Assembly: GCF_028743515.2 (NCBI RefSeq)
Contig: NZ_CP117969.2
Location: 488,501 to 552,500 of the forward strand
Reading direction: 5' to 3'
Length of the DNA: 64,000 bases
Source of the DNA: Imtechella halotolerans
GTDB lineage: Bacteria; Bacteroidota; Bacteroidia; Flavobacteriales; Flavobacteriaceae
The notes beneath the pieces were generated by a model, which was not told where the DNA came from, did no database searches, and worked only from the letters and a program-made list of their open reading frames with translations. Position 1 is the first letter of the stretch. Each line of letters starts with the position of its first letter. Positions 1 to 9,700 of the stretch are shown here, piece after piece. The translations under genes were made by a program, and so were the position numbers.

Positions 1-744
1 ATCTTGATTGTAGGTGTTCACTAAAAACTGTGTTCCAAGTACCGTTATTTTAAGGTCATTAGTTTGTACTTTAAATGGAGCATCTTTGTTCTCAACTACT
101 TCAAAATAGGCCTCACCATTTAGAAATACTTCTCTATCCTTTCCTGGATGAAAATTTGAGGGAAAGGTAAGTTTAGTGTCGGCATTTAAGTGTACCACAG
201 TACCATCCGATAATACTAAGGTGAAGGTTTTTCCTTTTGGGACATAGATTTCATTATACACTATATCGTTTATGGAGGCATTGTCCTTAAAACTTAGTTG
301 ATTTCCCGTTTGGATTGCTATTACATGGCCTTGTTTGTTGGTAATGGTATGATTATCATTTGATTCTAATGATTGTTTTTCGTTTTTGGAATTCGTAATG
401 GTGATACTTTGATCCTCTATAAATAGCTCTTTAGAATTTGTTGGAGTGGTATACCACTTCAGCAATTGTGCGGCACTAATAATGCATATCAAGATGGCTG
501 CATATCGTAGTAAAGGAGTGATTCTTCTTTTTTTCTGCCCCTTCGTGTGTGTTTTTTTGGAGATTTTGTCCCAAAGTTTTCTTTTAAAAGCATCTTTACT
601 ATCGTATCCAAGAGATGTTACATCATGGGAGCCTCGTTGGTAAGAATCTAGAAACTTGTGTAATAAAGTTATTTCTTCAGTAGTACATTCGTTGTTGATG
701 TACTTATCGAAAAGCTTATGTATGTTATTTGAATTTAATTCCAT
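1..744 (-). CDS. FecR-family anti-sigma factor (3' end outside window)
   Basis: Partial gene: an uninterrupted frame of 248 codons runs off the left edge. In FecR families this inner-membrane protein relays a signal from an outer-membrane SusC-type receptor to an ECF sigma factor. The N-terminal cytoplasmic part begins MELNSNNIHKLFDKYINNEC. One membrane segment (LLRYAAILICIISAAQLL) lies near residues 79-96, and the periplasmic FecR domain follows, with VPKGKTFTLVLSDGTVVHLN, FLNGEAYFEV and ITVLGTQFLVNTY. The missing part should be the C-terminal DUF4974 segment. No ECF sigma gene lies directly upstream; trkA occupies that position, so its sigma partner is elsewhere. Start ATG at 742-744. Family call is firm; the pathway controlled is unknown. 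Confidence 0.93.
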   Translation of the reverse strand, partial: MELNSNNIHKLFDKYINNECTTEEITLLHKFLDSYQRGSHDVTSLGYDSKDAFKRKLWDKISKKTHTKGQKKRRITPLLRYAAILICIISAAQLLKWYTTPTNSKELFIEDQSITITNSKNEKQSLESNDNHTITNKQGHVIAIQTGNQLSFKDNASINDIVYNEIYVPKGKTFTLVLSDGTVVHLNADTKLTFPSNFHPGKDREVFLNGEAYFEVVENKDAPFKVQTNDLKITVLGTQFLVNTYNQD

Positions 745-772
745 TTTTTAAAAAGCAACGTATGATTAGTAA

Positions 773-796
773 GTACCATAAGTTAACATGTGGTAC
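773..796. promoter_or_regulatory. 24-bp imperfect dyad upstream of fecR
   Basis: GTACCA and TGGTAC flank a 12-nt centre that itself contains GTTAAC; 10 of 12 symmetric positions match. It sits about 30 bp upstream of the fecR start and 69 bp after the trkA stop. There is no T-tract on either side, so an operator fits better than a terminator. Binding factor unknown. Confidence 0.4.
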
Positions 797-864
797 ACTT
801 CCAATGAAGTATTTTTTTGAAAGGAATTAAATTCTGCTACCTATACTTTAGAATTGAGAATTAT

Positions 865-1554
865 TTATTCTTTGAATTTCAAGAATTTTTGAACATCCTT
901 GTTTGAGCCAAACAACACCAGTATATCAGTGGCTTCAAGTACCATTTCCGGAGTAACAACTCCTTGAACTTTCCGTTCGGTGTGAGTTTTTCCTAAAATA
1001 CTTTGTACTTGAATTGGTTTTATAATGGTAAGAACAAGAAGATTAAATTGAGGTCGAAACCCAATTTCTAAAATACTTTTGCCTATATATTCTTTAGGTA
1101 CATTGGCTTCAATGATGGAATATTGATCACTAAGTTCGAAGGAATCAATTACGTTGTTAAGACATAGCTTTTTAGCCCATCTTTCGGCAGTTTCTTCCTC
1201 TGGGTGAACTATTTCATCCACACCTATTGCGTGCAGCACTTTTTCATGGAGAGGATTAATAGCTCTACTGATAAGACGCTTTACCTGAAAGTTTTTAAAT
1301 AGAGCAGTGGCCATTACGTTTGCACCTTGATCTTCCCCAATGGCAACCACAATCACATCAGTATCTTTAAGGGGTAGGCCAGATACTGTAAACTCATCGG
1401 TGGCATCCATACAAATGGTGTGTGAGATGCGTTCTTTATATAAATCCACTTTGGCCATTCGGGTGTCAATTCCAATAACCTCATTTCCTTGAGCTGTAAG
1501 TTTTTCGGCTAAAGAGGCTCCAAAGTTTCCAAGTCCAACAACGATATATTTCAT
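865..1554 (-). CDS. trkA: Potassium uptake regulatory subunit TrkA/KtrA (RCK protein)
   Basis: Cytoplasmic gating subunit of a Trk/Ktr K+ transporter, which binds NAD(H) or ATP/ADP and controls the TrkH/KtrB channel. The protein of 229 aa starts MKYIVVGLGNFG, giving the Rossmann G-x-G-x-x-G motif at once, with the acidic residue closing beta-2 in EVIGID. The RCK_N domain covers about residues 1-130. RCK_C covers about 140-225 (YIGKSILEIGFRPQFNLLVL). A longer frame exists upstream, but it overlaps the trkH stop and adds residues with no family match, so the ATG at 1554 is chosen. It lies 10 bp after trkH on the same strand, so the two form an operon. Confidence 0.93.
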   Translation of the reverse strand: MKYIVVGLGNFGASLAEKLTAQGNEVIGIDTRMAKVDLYKERISHTICMDATDEFTVSGLPLKDTDVIVVAIGEDQGANVMATALFKNFQVKRLISRAINPLHEKVLHAIGVDEIVHPEEETAERWAKKLCLNNVIDSFELSDQYSIIEANVPKEYIGKSILEIGFRPQFNLLVLTIIKPIQVQSILGKTHTERKVQGVVTPEMVLEATDILVLFGSNKDVQKFLKFKE

Positions 1555-1564
1555 GATTTTACAA

Positions 1565-3304
1565 TTAGTTAATGGTAATTTCCTCTGTAGGATAGTTGTA
1601 ATTTTTATGTTTTTCTTTTTTGAAAAATGCAATTATAATGGAAAGCATGCTCACCCGTCCAATGAACATTATAGCGATAATAACAAGTTTTCCTGTCATA
1701 CTTAGACTACCTGTTATTCCTAGGCTAAGCCCAACAGTGCTATAAGCTGAAAAACATTCAAAAGCAATGCTTATTAGGGATTTTTCGGGATCTGAAATGG
1801 AGATAATTAGCACCCCTGTTCCAATGACAATAAGCGATAAAGAAATAATGGCAAACGCTCGTCGTACCGAACTATCTGCTATTTCTCTTCGAAATACTTC
1901 GATACGATCTTTCCCTTTAGCCAGACTAAATATATTAAGAGTAGCGATGGCAAATGTACTGGTTTTTATCCCCCCTCCTGTGGAAGACGGGGAAGCACCA
2001 ATCCACATAAGAAGAATAACCATCATCAGGGCAGGGAAGGACATAGCAGCGGTATCTATGGAGTTAAAACCGGCAGTCCGTGGAGTTGTTGCCCCAAAAA
2101 GAGCTACTACCAATTTTCCAAAGCCATCATGTTCAGCTAGCGTATTACTGTATTCAAGTATATAAAATAAAACAAAACCAATAATAGATAATGAAGCAGT
2201 GGTAATAAGGGTTATTCTACTATTTAAATTTAATACCCAGGGTTTAAATTGCTGTTTTTTCTTTTTGAAAATAGTAGCGATACGATATTTTAGATAATTT
2301 TTAATATTCACAACAATAGGGAAACCAAGACCACCCAATACAAATGTGCAAATAAGTACTAACTGTAAGGAATAATTAAATCTAAAACCACCTTCGTATA
2401 AACTATTAGGGAGTGTTGAGAATCCGGCATTGCAAAATGCAGATATAGCATGAAAGGCGGAAAAATATAATTGTTCGAAGGAGGAATTAAAATGTTGACT
2501 ATCTATAGTCGTATAAATTAAGATGGCGGCAATAAATTCAATTCCAAATGTGATCAATAAAATGTATTTTAAAAGTGAGAAAACCTCGCCTAACTTTTTG
2601 GAATTGGTCATGTCACTTAACACAAGATGGTTTTCATAGGAGGATACTCCTTTAAAGAAATAGCTGAAGTAGCTTGCGAAGGTAAGAATTCCTAATCCTC
2701 CAATTTGAATGAGAGCTACAATAATTGTTTGGCCAAAAAGGGTAAAATAACTGCCGGTATCTACCACAATAAGTCCTGTTACACAGACAGCACTGGTAGC
2801 CGTGAATAAGGCATTGGTAAATGATATGCCTTGATAGGTAGCATTTGGAAGCATTAATAACAAGGCTCCAAGCAGAATAACGGTAAGAAAGCTGATCACA
2901 AACAGCTGGGCTGGGTTTAGGATTGTGCGCTTATAGTTCATTTTTAATTCAGAGAATTCTCTGATAAAAGAGAAAAATACGGCAAGGTTTATCCATATGT
3001 CATCGTAGAATATGGAGTGTAAATGTTCTTGCCAAGCCTTCGATACATGTAAGTATACCGCAGTTAAGGTAAAAAGGATACTTCCAATATCGAACAGAAC
3101 TACTGATAATTTGAATTCTCTATGGGTAGTTAAGTAACGCAAAACGGTCGCCAACATACCCATTGCTAGAACTATAAAATAAAAAACGTTTAATAGCCAT
3201 TGGGTTTGTTCGGATTGTGAAAAACCGAGATCAGCAATAAAAGCTAGAATCCCTAATAGACTCATTACAAAGGCAGTATAATGGATGTATTTAAAATCAA
3301 TCAT
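1565..3304 (-). CDS. trkH: Potassium transporter membrane subunit TrkH/KtrB
   Basis: Inner-membrane K+-translocating subunit of 579 aa. The four selectivity-filter loops are visible: TSAVCVTGLIVVDTG, AFCNAGFSTLPN, TTPRTAGFNSID and AYSTVGLSLG, each with the conserved glycine. The canonical core starts near residue 130 (ILNPAQLFVISFL). Before it is an extension of about 125 residues with some four hydrophobic segments, as seen in Bacteroidota members. It is the first gene of the operon, with trkA 10 bp downstream. Trk versus Ktr naming is not settled by sequence alone. Confidence 0.93.
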   Translation of the reverse strand: MIDFKYIHYTAFVMSLLGILAFIADLGFSQSEQTQWLLNVFYFIVLAMGMLATVLRYLTTHREFKLSVVLFDIGSILFTLTAVYLHVSKAWQEHLHSIFYDDIWINLAVFFSFIREFSELKMNYKRTILNPAQLFVISFLTVILLGALLLMLPNATYQGISFTNALFTATSAVCVTGLIVVDTGSYFTLFGQTIIVALIQIGGLGILTFASYFSYFFKGVSSYENHLVLSDMTNSKKLGEVFSLLKYILLITFGIEFIAAILIYTTIDSQHFNSSFEQLYFSAFHAISAFCNAGFSTLPNSLYEGGFRFNYSLQLVLICTFVLGGLGFPIVVNIKNYLKYRIATIFKKKKQQFKPWVLNLNSRITLITTASLSIIGFVLFYILEYSNTLAEHDGFGKLVVALFGATTPRTAGFNSIDTAAMSFPALMMVILLMWIGASPSSTGGGIKTSTFAIATLNIFSLAKGKDRIEVFRREIADSSVRRAFAIISLSLIVIGTGVLIISISDPEKSLISIAFECFSAYSTVGLSLGITGSLSMTGKLVIIAIMFIGRVSMLSIIIAFFKKEKHKNYNYPTEEITIN

Positions 3305-3713
3305 AGAAGAGGAGTTGAAAAAGTAAAATGGATGTTTGTCTACCTACGACTGTACCAAGGTGGATCCAAATTGAATCTATAAATGACAAGGTTAGTATGG
3401 AAGTGGATGGTATTCCTTTTTGAAGGTGTCACCCATCTAAGCATTTTCATGTGGATATATTTATGTCAAAAAATCCATGAGCTAGTAAAACATCAAGCAA
3501 CATGAGTGGGACCTAAAGTATAGTTTAAAGGTACAATAATTAGGATGGAAATTACTACTCCATTACAAAAATTCAGAATTTGTCTAGGTGATATCTGATT
3601 TTTTATTCTTTAACATTCTGTGTATCAATATCATTTTTAATGTTGACATTAAAATTTAATAACATTTAAAAACAATTTTTTACCTTTCGTTAAAGTTTAA
3701 ACCAAATACTGTT
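3305..3713. other. 409-bp intergenic region, divergent trkH / PUL1 regulator
   Basis: AT-rich spacer between two divergent genes, so it must hold both promoters. I see no RNA gene, no ORF of substance and no unambiguous TTTG/TAnnTTTG pair; TACCTTTC at 3681-3688 resembles a -7 box but has no -33 element at the right distance. Confidence 0.5.
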
Positions 3714-6554
3714 TTGATTTTTAGATTCCCCAACATTTCAAGTCATATTTTATATAATATAGTAAAACTAGTACTGTATACTTTCTTTCTATGTGTAAGT
3801 CCTAATGTCTTAGGACAGCATACCCCTTATTTTCAAAATTATGCACTTTCTGGTTACGGAGCAGGCAATCAAAATTGGGGAATATCCAAAGGTGATAATG
3901 GAAAACTATACACTGCTAATAATAATGGATTATTAGAATATGATGGTTTAAAATGGACTTTATATCAATTGCCGAATAAGACTACCCTTCGTTCCGTATT
4001 GGTACATGATAACCTTGTGTATACTGGGTCGTATGAAGATTTTGGGTATTGGAAAAAAGACAAGAAGGGAGTATTGCAATATACCTCTTTGACCACTTCA
4101 ATACGAGAGTCAATCACCATTAATGATGAAATCTGGCAGATTGTGCCCTACAAGGAAACTATTGTTTTTAGGTCATTTTCAAGTTTATATATCTATCACA
4201 ATGACGGAAGTATCAAAAAACTTACACCTCCTTCCGTTATTATGTCTTGTAATATAGTTAATGATGAATTTTACCTTTCTACATTACAACACGGTATCTA
4301 TAAAATTGAAAATGAAGAATTACAGCCTTACTTCTTTCATGAACTTTTAGTAGATGCAAAAGTAATAGCAGTATCTAGCTATAATGATAAATTATTAGTG
4401 AGTACTTCATTAAAAGGAAGTTATTTTATTGAAAAAGATAAACTGATAGGGACCAACTTTACGGTCAATAAAGCAATAATTGCCCATCAACTAAATAGTT
4501 TTAGCACCCTTAATGATGGGCGAATGGTTTTTGGGACTATTAAAGATGGAATCTATATTACCGACAAGCATGGTACTGTCTTATCTCACTTAAATAAAGA
4601 AAATGGACTGAGTAATAACACAGTTCTAGCCATGCATGTGGAACCTGATAATAAAGTATGGCTTGGGTTGGACAATGGGATTTCCTTTGTGGATCTAAGT
4701 AGTCATAATTATTTCTTTAATGATATTTCAGGGAGGTTAGGAGCAGTATATGATGTAGTAAAGTTTAAAGATACCCTATACATTGGAAGCAATACTGGGT
4801 TGTTTTATCTCGATAGCAATAATGCACTTCAATTTGTGGAAGGCTCTCAAGGTCAAGTGTGGGACTTAGAAATAATTGAAGGACAATTGTTCTGTGGACA
4901 TAATAACGGGACCTATATAGTGGAAGGATTTACACTGAAAGAAATAAGTCCATTTACAGGAGGTCTGACTATTAAAAAGGTTCCGGAGAAATCCAATTTG
5001 TATATTCAGGGGGCGTATACAGGATTAATTCGGTTTTCTAAAAATGACTTAAACTGGAATGCAAAACATTTAGGAGGCACTTCCATGTTAGCACGTTATC
5101 TCGTATTTGAAGACAGAAACCAAGTTTGGGTATCACATGCATATAAGGGATTGCATAAGGTAACTCTAGGTTCAAATTATGATACGATAACTTCGGTAAA
5201 AAGTTATAAAGACAAGGGCATTTGGTCCAATTTTAATGTGAGTGTTCATCAAATTAAAAAGGATATCTGTTTTAAGAGTAATAATGGTTGGCAAAAGTAT
5301 GAGCCTTTACAAGATACGATAATACCGTTTGATTTGTTAAATAACAAACTGGGTAAAGATTCGTATATCATTTCAGATTTTGACACTGATTTGTTGGTTG
5401 TTAAAACTAAAAATGAGACTATTGAATTTATTTCGTTAACCAATTTGGATAAGGTTTTAATACTCAACAATCAATATTTTAAAGATAGGTTAGTGGTGGG
5501 ATATGAGCGTGTTTCCTATGTGGGAGATTCCTTGTATGCCTTAAGTTTAATGGATGGTTTTATGCTCATAGATGGTAAGGAGTATCATGAGCACTCCAGT
5601 CTACAATTACCTTTATTGGAACAGATTGAAATTAATGATGAGTTAATTGATTTAGGTATTCTTAAGAATCAGACCATTGACTTGGATTATGGAAAGTCTA
5701 TTAGTTTTTCATTGACTTCAGCCACCTCTGAAAATTACTATCTTGAATATGCATTAGAAGCCGACGGGGAACCATATAAGTGGTATAAGATGAAAGGTGA
5801 TAAGCTTAAATTAGCAAATTTAAGTTCAGGAGGTTATAAGCTACAGTTTAGGGCTGTCAATGATTTTGGTGAAGCCTCAGAAGTATTCGCCATTCAACTT
5901 AATGTATTATATCCTTGGTATAGGGATACGCCAGGGCTCCTGTTGTTTTTCGTATTGGCTGGAATTATTGCGTTGGTATTTTTTGTCCTACATAAACGTA
6001 AAATAGCTAAGGAACAACGATTGCTTTCCATGAAATATACTAAGGAACAAGAAGAATTATTGCTACAACAGACATTAGAAAGTGATAGGAAATTGGTAGA
6101 ATTAAAGAATGAGTCCTTACGCAATGAAGTGAAGTTAAAAAGTAAGCAATTAGCTAATACAGCGATGGCTTTGGTTAAAAAGAATGAGACTTTACTGGAA
6201 ATAAAGAATGAACTTACCAAGCATAAGGATGAATTTACCAATTACTTTTCATACAAGCGATTGATTAAGAAAGTTGATAATTCAATTGATCACAAGGACG
6301 AATGGGAGGTCTTTGAGTTCAACTTTAATCAGGTTCATGAAGAGTTTTTCAATAAATTGAAGGAAAGACATCCTGATTTAACGCATAAGGATTTGAAGGT
6401 ATGTGCCTATATAAAAATGAATTTATCTACTAAGGAAATTGCCCCTCTAATGAATATCTCTATACGCGGAGTAGAAACAAATAGGTATCGTCTAAGAAAG
6501 AAACTGGATTTAGAAAATGACAATTCATTGGTAGATTATTTACAGAATATCTAA
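3714..6554 (+). CDS. One-component membrane-spanning PUL regulator (reg_prop propeller, Y_Y_Y, LuxR HTH)
   Basis: A 946-aa transcription regulator that senses a periplasmic ligand and binds DNA without a kinase step. A signal sequence ends near VLGQ (about residue 35). A beta-propeller of reg_prop-like repeats follows to about 640 (for example NGLLEYDGLKWTLY, KVWLGLDNGISFV), then a Y_Y_Y domain (about 650-730). A single membrane helix (GLLLFFVLAGIIALVFFVLH) lies near 740-760, followed by a coiled coil to about 850. The C-terminal LuxR-type HTH is LTHKDLKVCAYIKMNLSTKE and NISIRGVETNRYRLRKKL. No histidine kinase or receiver domain is present. No in-frame ATG exists for the signal sequence, so TTG at 3714 is the likely start. 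It stands 227 bp upstream of susC in the same direction, so it is the probable regulator of PUL1. Confidence 0.88.
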   Translation: MIFRFPNISSHILYNIVKLVLYTFFLCVSPNVLGQHTPYFQNYALSGYGAGNQNWGISKGDNGKLYTANNNGLLEYDGLKWTLYQLPNKTTLRSVLVHDNLVYTGSYEDFGYWKKDKKGVLQYTSLTTSIRESITINDEIWQIVPYKETIVFRSFSSLYIYHNDGSIKKLTPPSVIMSCNIVNDEFYLSTLQHGIYKIENEELQPYFFHELLVDAKVIAVSSYNDKLLVSTSLKGSYFIEKDKLIGTNFTVNKAIIAHQLNSFSTLNDGRMVFGTIKDGIYITDKHGTVLSHLNKENGLSNNTVLAMHVEPDNKVWLGLDNGISFVDLSSHNYFFNDISGRLGAVYDVVKFKDTLYIGSNTGLFYLDSNNALQFVEGSQGQVWDLEIIEGQLFCGHNNGTYIVEGFTLKEISPFTGGLTIKKVPEKSNLYIQGAYTGLIRFSKNDLNWNAKHLGGTSMLARYLVFEDRNQVWVSHAYKGLHKVTLGSNYDTITSVKSYKDKGIWSNFNVSVHQIKKDICFKSNNGWQKYEPLQDTIIPFDLLNNKLGKDSYIISDFDTDLLVVKTKNETIEFISLTNLDKVLILNNQYFKDRLVVGYERVSYVGDSLYALSLMDGFMLIDGKEYHEHSSLQLPLLEQIEINDELIDLGILKNQTIDLDYGKSISFSLTSATSENYYLEYALEADGEPYKWYKMKGDKLKLANLSSGGYKLQFRAVNDFGEASEVFAIQLNVLYPWYRDTPGLLLFFVLAGIIALVFFVLHKRKIAKEQRLLSMKYTKEQEELLLQQTLESDRKLVELKNESLRNEVKLKSKQLANTAMALVKKNETLLEIKNELTKHKDEFTNYFSYKRLIKKVDNSIDHKDEWEVFEFNFNQVHEEFFNKLKERHPDLTHKDLKVCAYIKMNLSTKEIAPLMNISIRGVETNRYRLRKKLDLENDNSLVDYLQNI

Positions 6555-6591
6555 AAATAACTGTCTTAAAAACGAATTCCAGCAAATAAAT

Positions 6592-6702
6592 ACTACGTCA
6601 CAACTACGTCATTTAACTAAATTAACAACTATTCTTTTCGCTTTTACATATCTTTAACATGTTGTAAATGCTTGTATTTGTGTTATTTAGCATTTTGACG
6701 TA
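6592..6702. promoter_or_regulatory. Candidate operator: three TACGTCA elements upstream of susC
   Basis: ACTACGTCA occurs at 6592-6600 and again at 6603-6611, a direct repeat with an 11-bp (one helical turn) period. Its inverse TGACGTA occurs at 6696-6702. All lie between the LuxR-type regulator and the susC it probably controls. Assignment as the regulator's binding site is inference. Confidence 0.4.
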
Positions 6703-6781
6703 TTTAAAATGTAAGTCTGTTTTATACTTCGTTGCAATTACATTTTAATTTAGATTCGAAACATTTCTAACTCAAACACAC

Positions 6782-9700
6782 ATGAAAACAAAAATTAATC
6801 AATTACTATTTTTTCTATTTGTTTTCTCCATTTCTTATGTGAGTGCACAGCAAATTGTTGTTGAGGGAACGGTAAAAAGTTCTGAAGACAATATGCCTGT
6901 GCCTGGTGTCAATGTCGTTGTAAAAGGTACAACTCGTGGCACCAGCACTGATTTTGATGGTAAGTATACCATTTCGGTTGCATCTGGAGAAACGCTAGAA
7001 TTCAGTTACGTAGGTTTTAAAACCGTTGATGTAGTCATCAACAATCAGAGAAGATTAGATATTGTCCTGCAGGCAGATGTAGCTGCCCTTGATGAGGTAG
7101 TTGTTATCGGGTTTGGAACGCAAAAGAAATCAGATCTTACAGGTGCCGTTTCAAGTATTAAGTCTGTGGAGTTATTAAAGCAACCAGCAGTTAATGCCGT
7201 GCAATCAATCCAGGGGAAATTATCTGGGGTGAATATTATTAACACTAATGCTCCTGGTAGTAGTCCCAATGTAATCATTAGGGGAACAGGTACAGCAGCC
7301 GCTGGTACCAATGTTTTATACGTTGTAGATGGTATTCAAATGCGTGATATTGCAAACATCAACCCTGCAGATATCGAAACCATGGACGTTCTAAAGGATG
7401 CTGCCTCAGCCTCTATATATGGTATGGATGCTGCCAATGGAGTGATTATAATTACTACCAAAAAAGGTAAAGATGGGAAAATGAAAATCAGTTTAGATTC
7501 CTATTATGGAGCAAAATCTACATTGAATGCAGTTGAAATGGCTAATGCAAGTCAATATGTGGAGTACTTTAATCAAAATAGAGCAAGTTTAGGTTTGACT
7601 ACCTTTCTTTCAGAAAATCAACCATACGACACAGATTGGTATAAGGCTTTGACAGATGTAGGGTTTACCAATAGCAACAATATGGCATTGTCTGGGGCAA
7701 GCGATATGTATAATTATTACTTTAGTTTTAATAATTATAATGAAGATGGTATTCTAAAAAACAATGAATACAATCGAAATACATTAAGAAGTAACAATAC
7801 GATAAAGCTTTTGGATGATCGTTTGAAGTTTACTTCAAATCTAAGTGCTTCATTTGTAAAGGCTACTCCTAAGCCTTTTAGTGCTTTTGACGGAGCCTAT
7901 AGACAAGCCCCTGTTATCCCTGTGTATTACCCAAGTGGTCAATTTGGTATGCCATTTTGGAATCAAACAACAGGAATAGCTACCTATGAGGGAGCTCCTG
8001 GAGAAATTGTTGGTTCTTTAAACTCAATAGGGAATCCAGTTTCATCCGTATTTTTTGCAAATGAAAAAAATTCAGGAACAGACCTACAAGGAGTATTTGA
8101 AGGAGAGTTAAAAATAACAGACTACTTAAAGGCAACTTCTCGTTTTGCTGCATCAAAGTCTTTTACACAGTCTCGAATTTTTAATGATACAAGAGGAAGA
8201 TGGCTAGCCGCTGATCCAACTAGAACCAATGCTGATTTTGATCAATTTAAGGCGAATAATCCTACCTCTACTAACTATACTGAAAACAGTTTGTCATTTA
8301 GTAAATATGAATCCTACAGATATAATTGGGACAGTTATTTAACCTTTGATAAAATGTTTAATGAAAAGCATTCAGTAAATGCGGTAGCTGGTATAACAAG
8401 AGGTATGAGAAATCAAAGTACTGAGGTGTATATGCAAGGGTATGATGTGCCATTACAAGAACAATATTGGAGTATAAACTATACTACAAGTGATTATGAA
8501 AGAACAGTAAGACAATCGTACAGCACACCTATTAAGCAACTTTCTTATTTTGGTCGTTTGCAGTATAATTTTGATTCCAAATATTATGCTCAAGTGAATT
8601 TTAGACGAGACGGTGTAAGTACTTTTAAGAACCAGTCAGATCAATATACTGGAACTGATTATTTTGGAAATTTCCCATCTTTTAGTTTAGGTTGGACTAT
8701 TTCCAAAGAAAATTTCTTTGCTGACGTTGATTTTATTGACTTCCTTAAATTAAGAGGAGGTTGGGGAAGATTAGGAAACTCGGAAGTTGATTTCAATGTG
8801 TATAGTTTTATCACAAATACAGGATCAAGTAATGTAAATTATACTTTTGGTCCAAATCAAGATTTATTTTTAGGAGCTGGTTTAGGTAGAGAAATTAAAC
8901 CTATTTCCTGGGAGGTTACAGAAGAAACCAACATAGGGTTTGATTTTGCAATGGTAAAATCAAAGTTATCAGGAGCGTTTAACTACTATAGTAGAAATAC
9001 TAATAATGCCATTTTGTTGGTTAAACCAGTATTAAGTTCACCAGGAACAGAGGATTATTTTGATCACGGTGCGGAGGTAACCAACAAAGGTGTGGAGATT
9101 GAGTTAAACTGGAAAGATTCAGTTTCTGAAGATTTTTCGTATAACGTAGGAGTTGTTTATTCGAATAACAAAAATAATGTTGAGAACGTAAAATCTGCCT
9201 ATGATGGACAAATTGGGGGAAGCCTAGGGAATGGTCAAATTACCAAACGTCTTCAAGAAGGACAGCCTTTGTATGCATGGTGGATGTATGAAGTAGATGG
9301 CGTATGGCAAAACCAAGATGAAATTGACAACAACGCTTCTATTGGAGGAGCAAGACCTGGACATCTTCGATACAAGGACCAAAATAATGATGGAATAATC
9401 GATGATAAGGATAAAAAATTCTTTGGATCATTTATGCCAACGTATAATGTAGGTATTAATCTTGGTGCAAATTATAAGAATTTTGATTTAGTTATAGAGG
9501 GGTATGGTGCCGGAGGAAATAAAGTGTATAATGGACTTAAAGGTACTCGAATTGATGGTGGTGAGAATATCACATCAGATGTATATCATTCTAGATGGAC
9601 TGGAGAAGGATCAACAAACTTACATCCAGGAGCAAATAGAGATTCATACGCTTCAACATATTATTTAGAAGATGGTGATTATTTTAGAATCAACAATATA

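Noticed and set aside
446..643. 65-codon plus-strand frame
   Set aside because: It is the antisense shadow of the partial FecR gene, whose domain motifs are clear on the minus strand.
1767..2165. 132-codon plus-strand frame
   Set aside because: Lies wholly opposite the trkH coding region with its selectivity-filter loops; no family resemblance of its own.
3643..3688. Promoter TTG ... TACCTTTC upstream of the PUL1 regulator
   Set aside because: The 35-nt spacing is far from the 19-21 nt of Bacteroidota promoters.
5894..6241. 115-codon minus-strand frame
   Set aside because: Opposite the membrane helix and coiled coil of the PUL1 regulator; Ser/Leu-rich composition typical of an antisense shadow.
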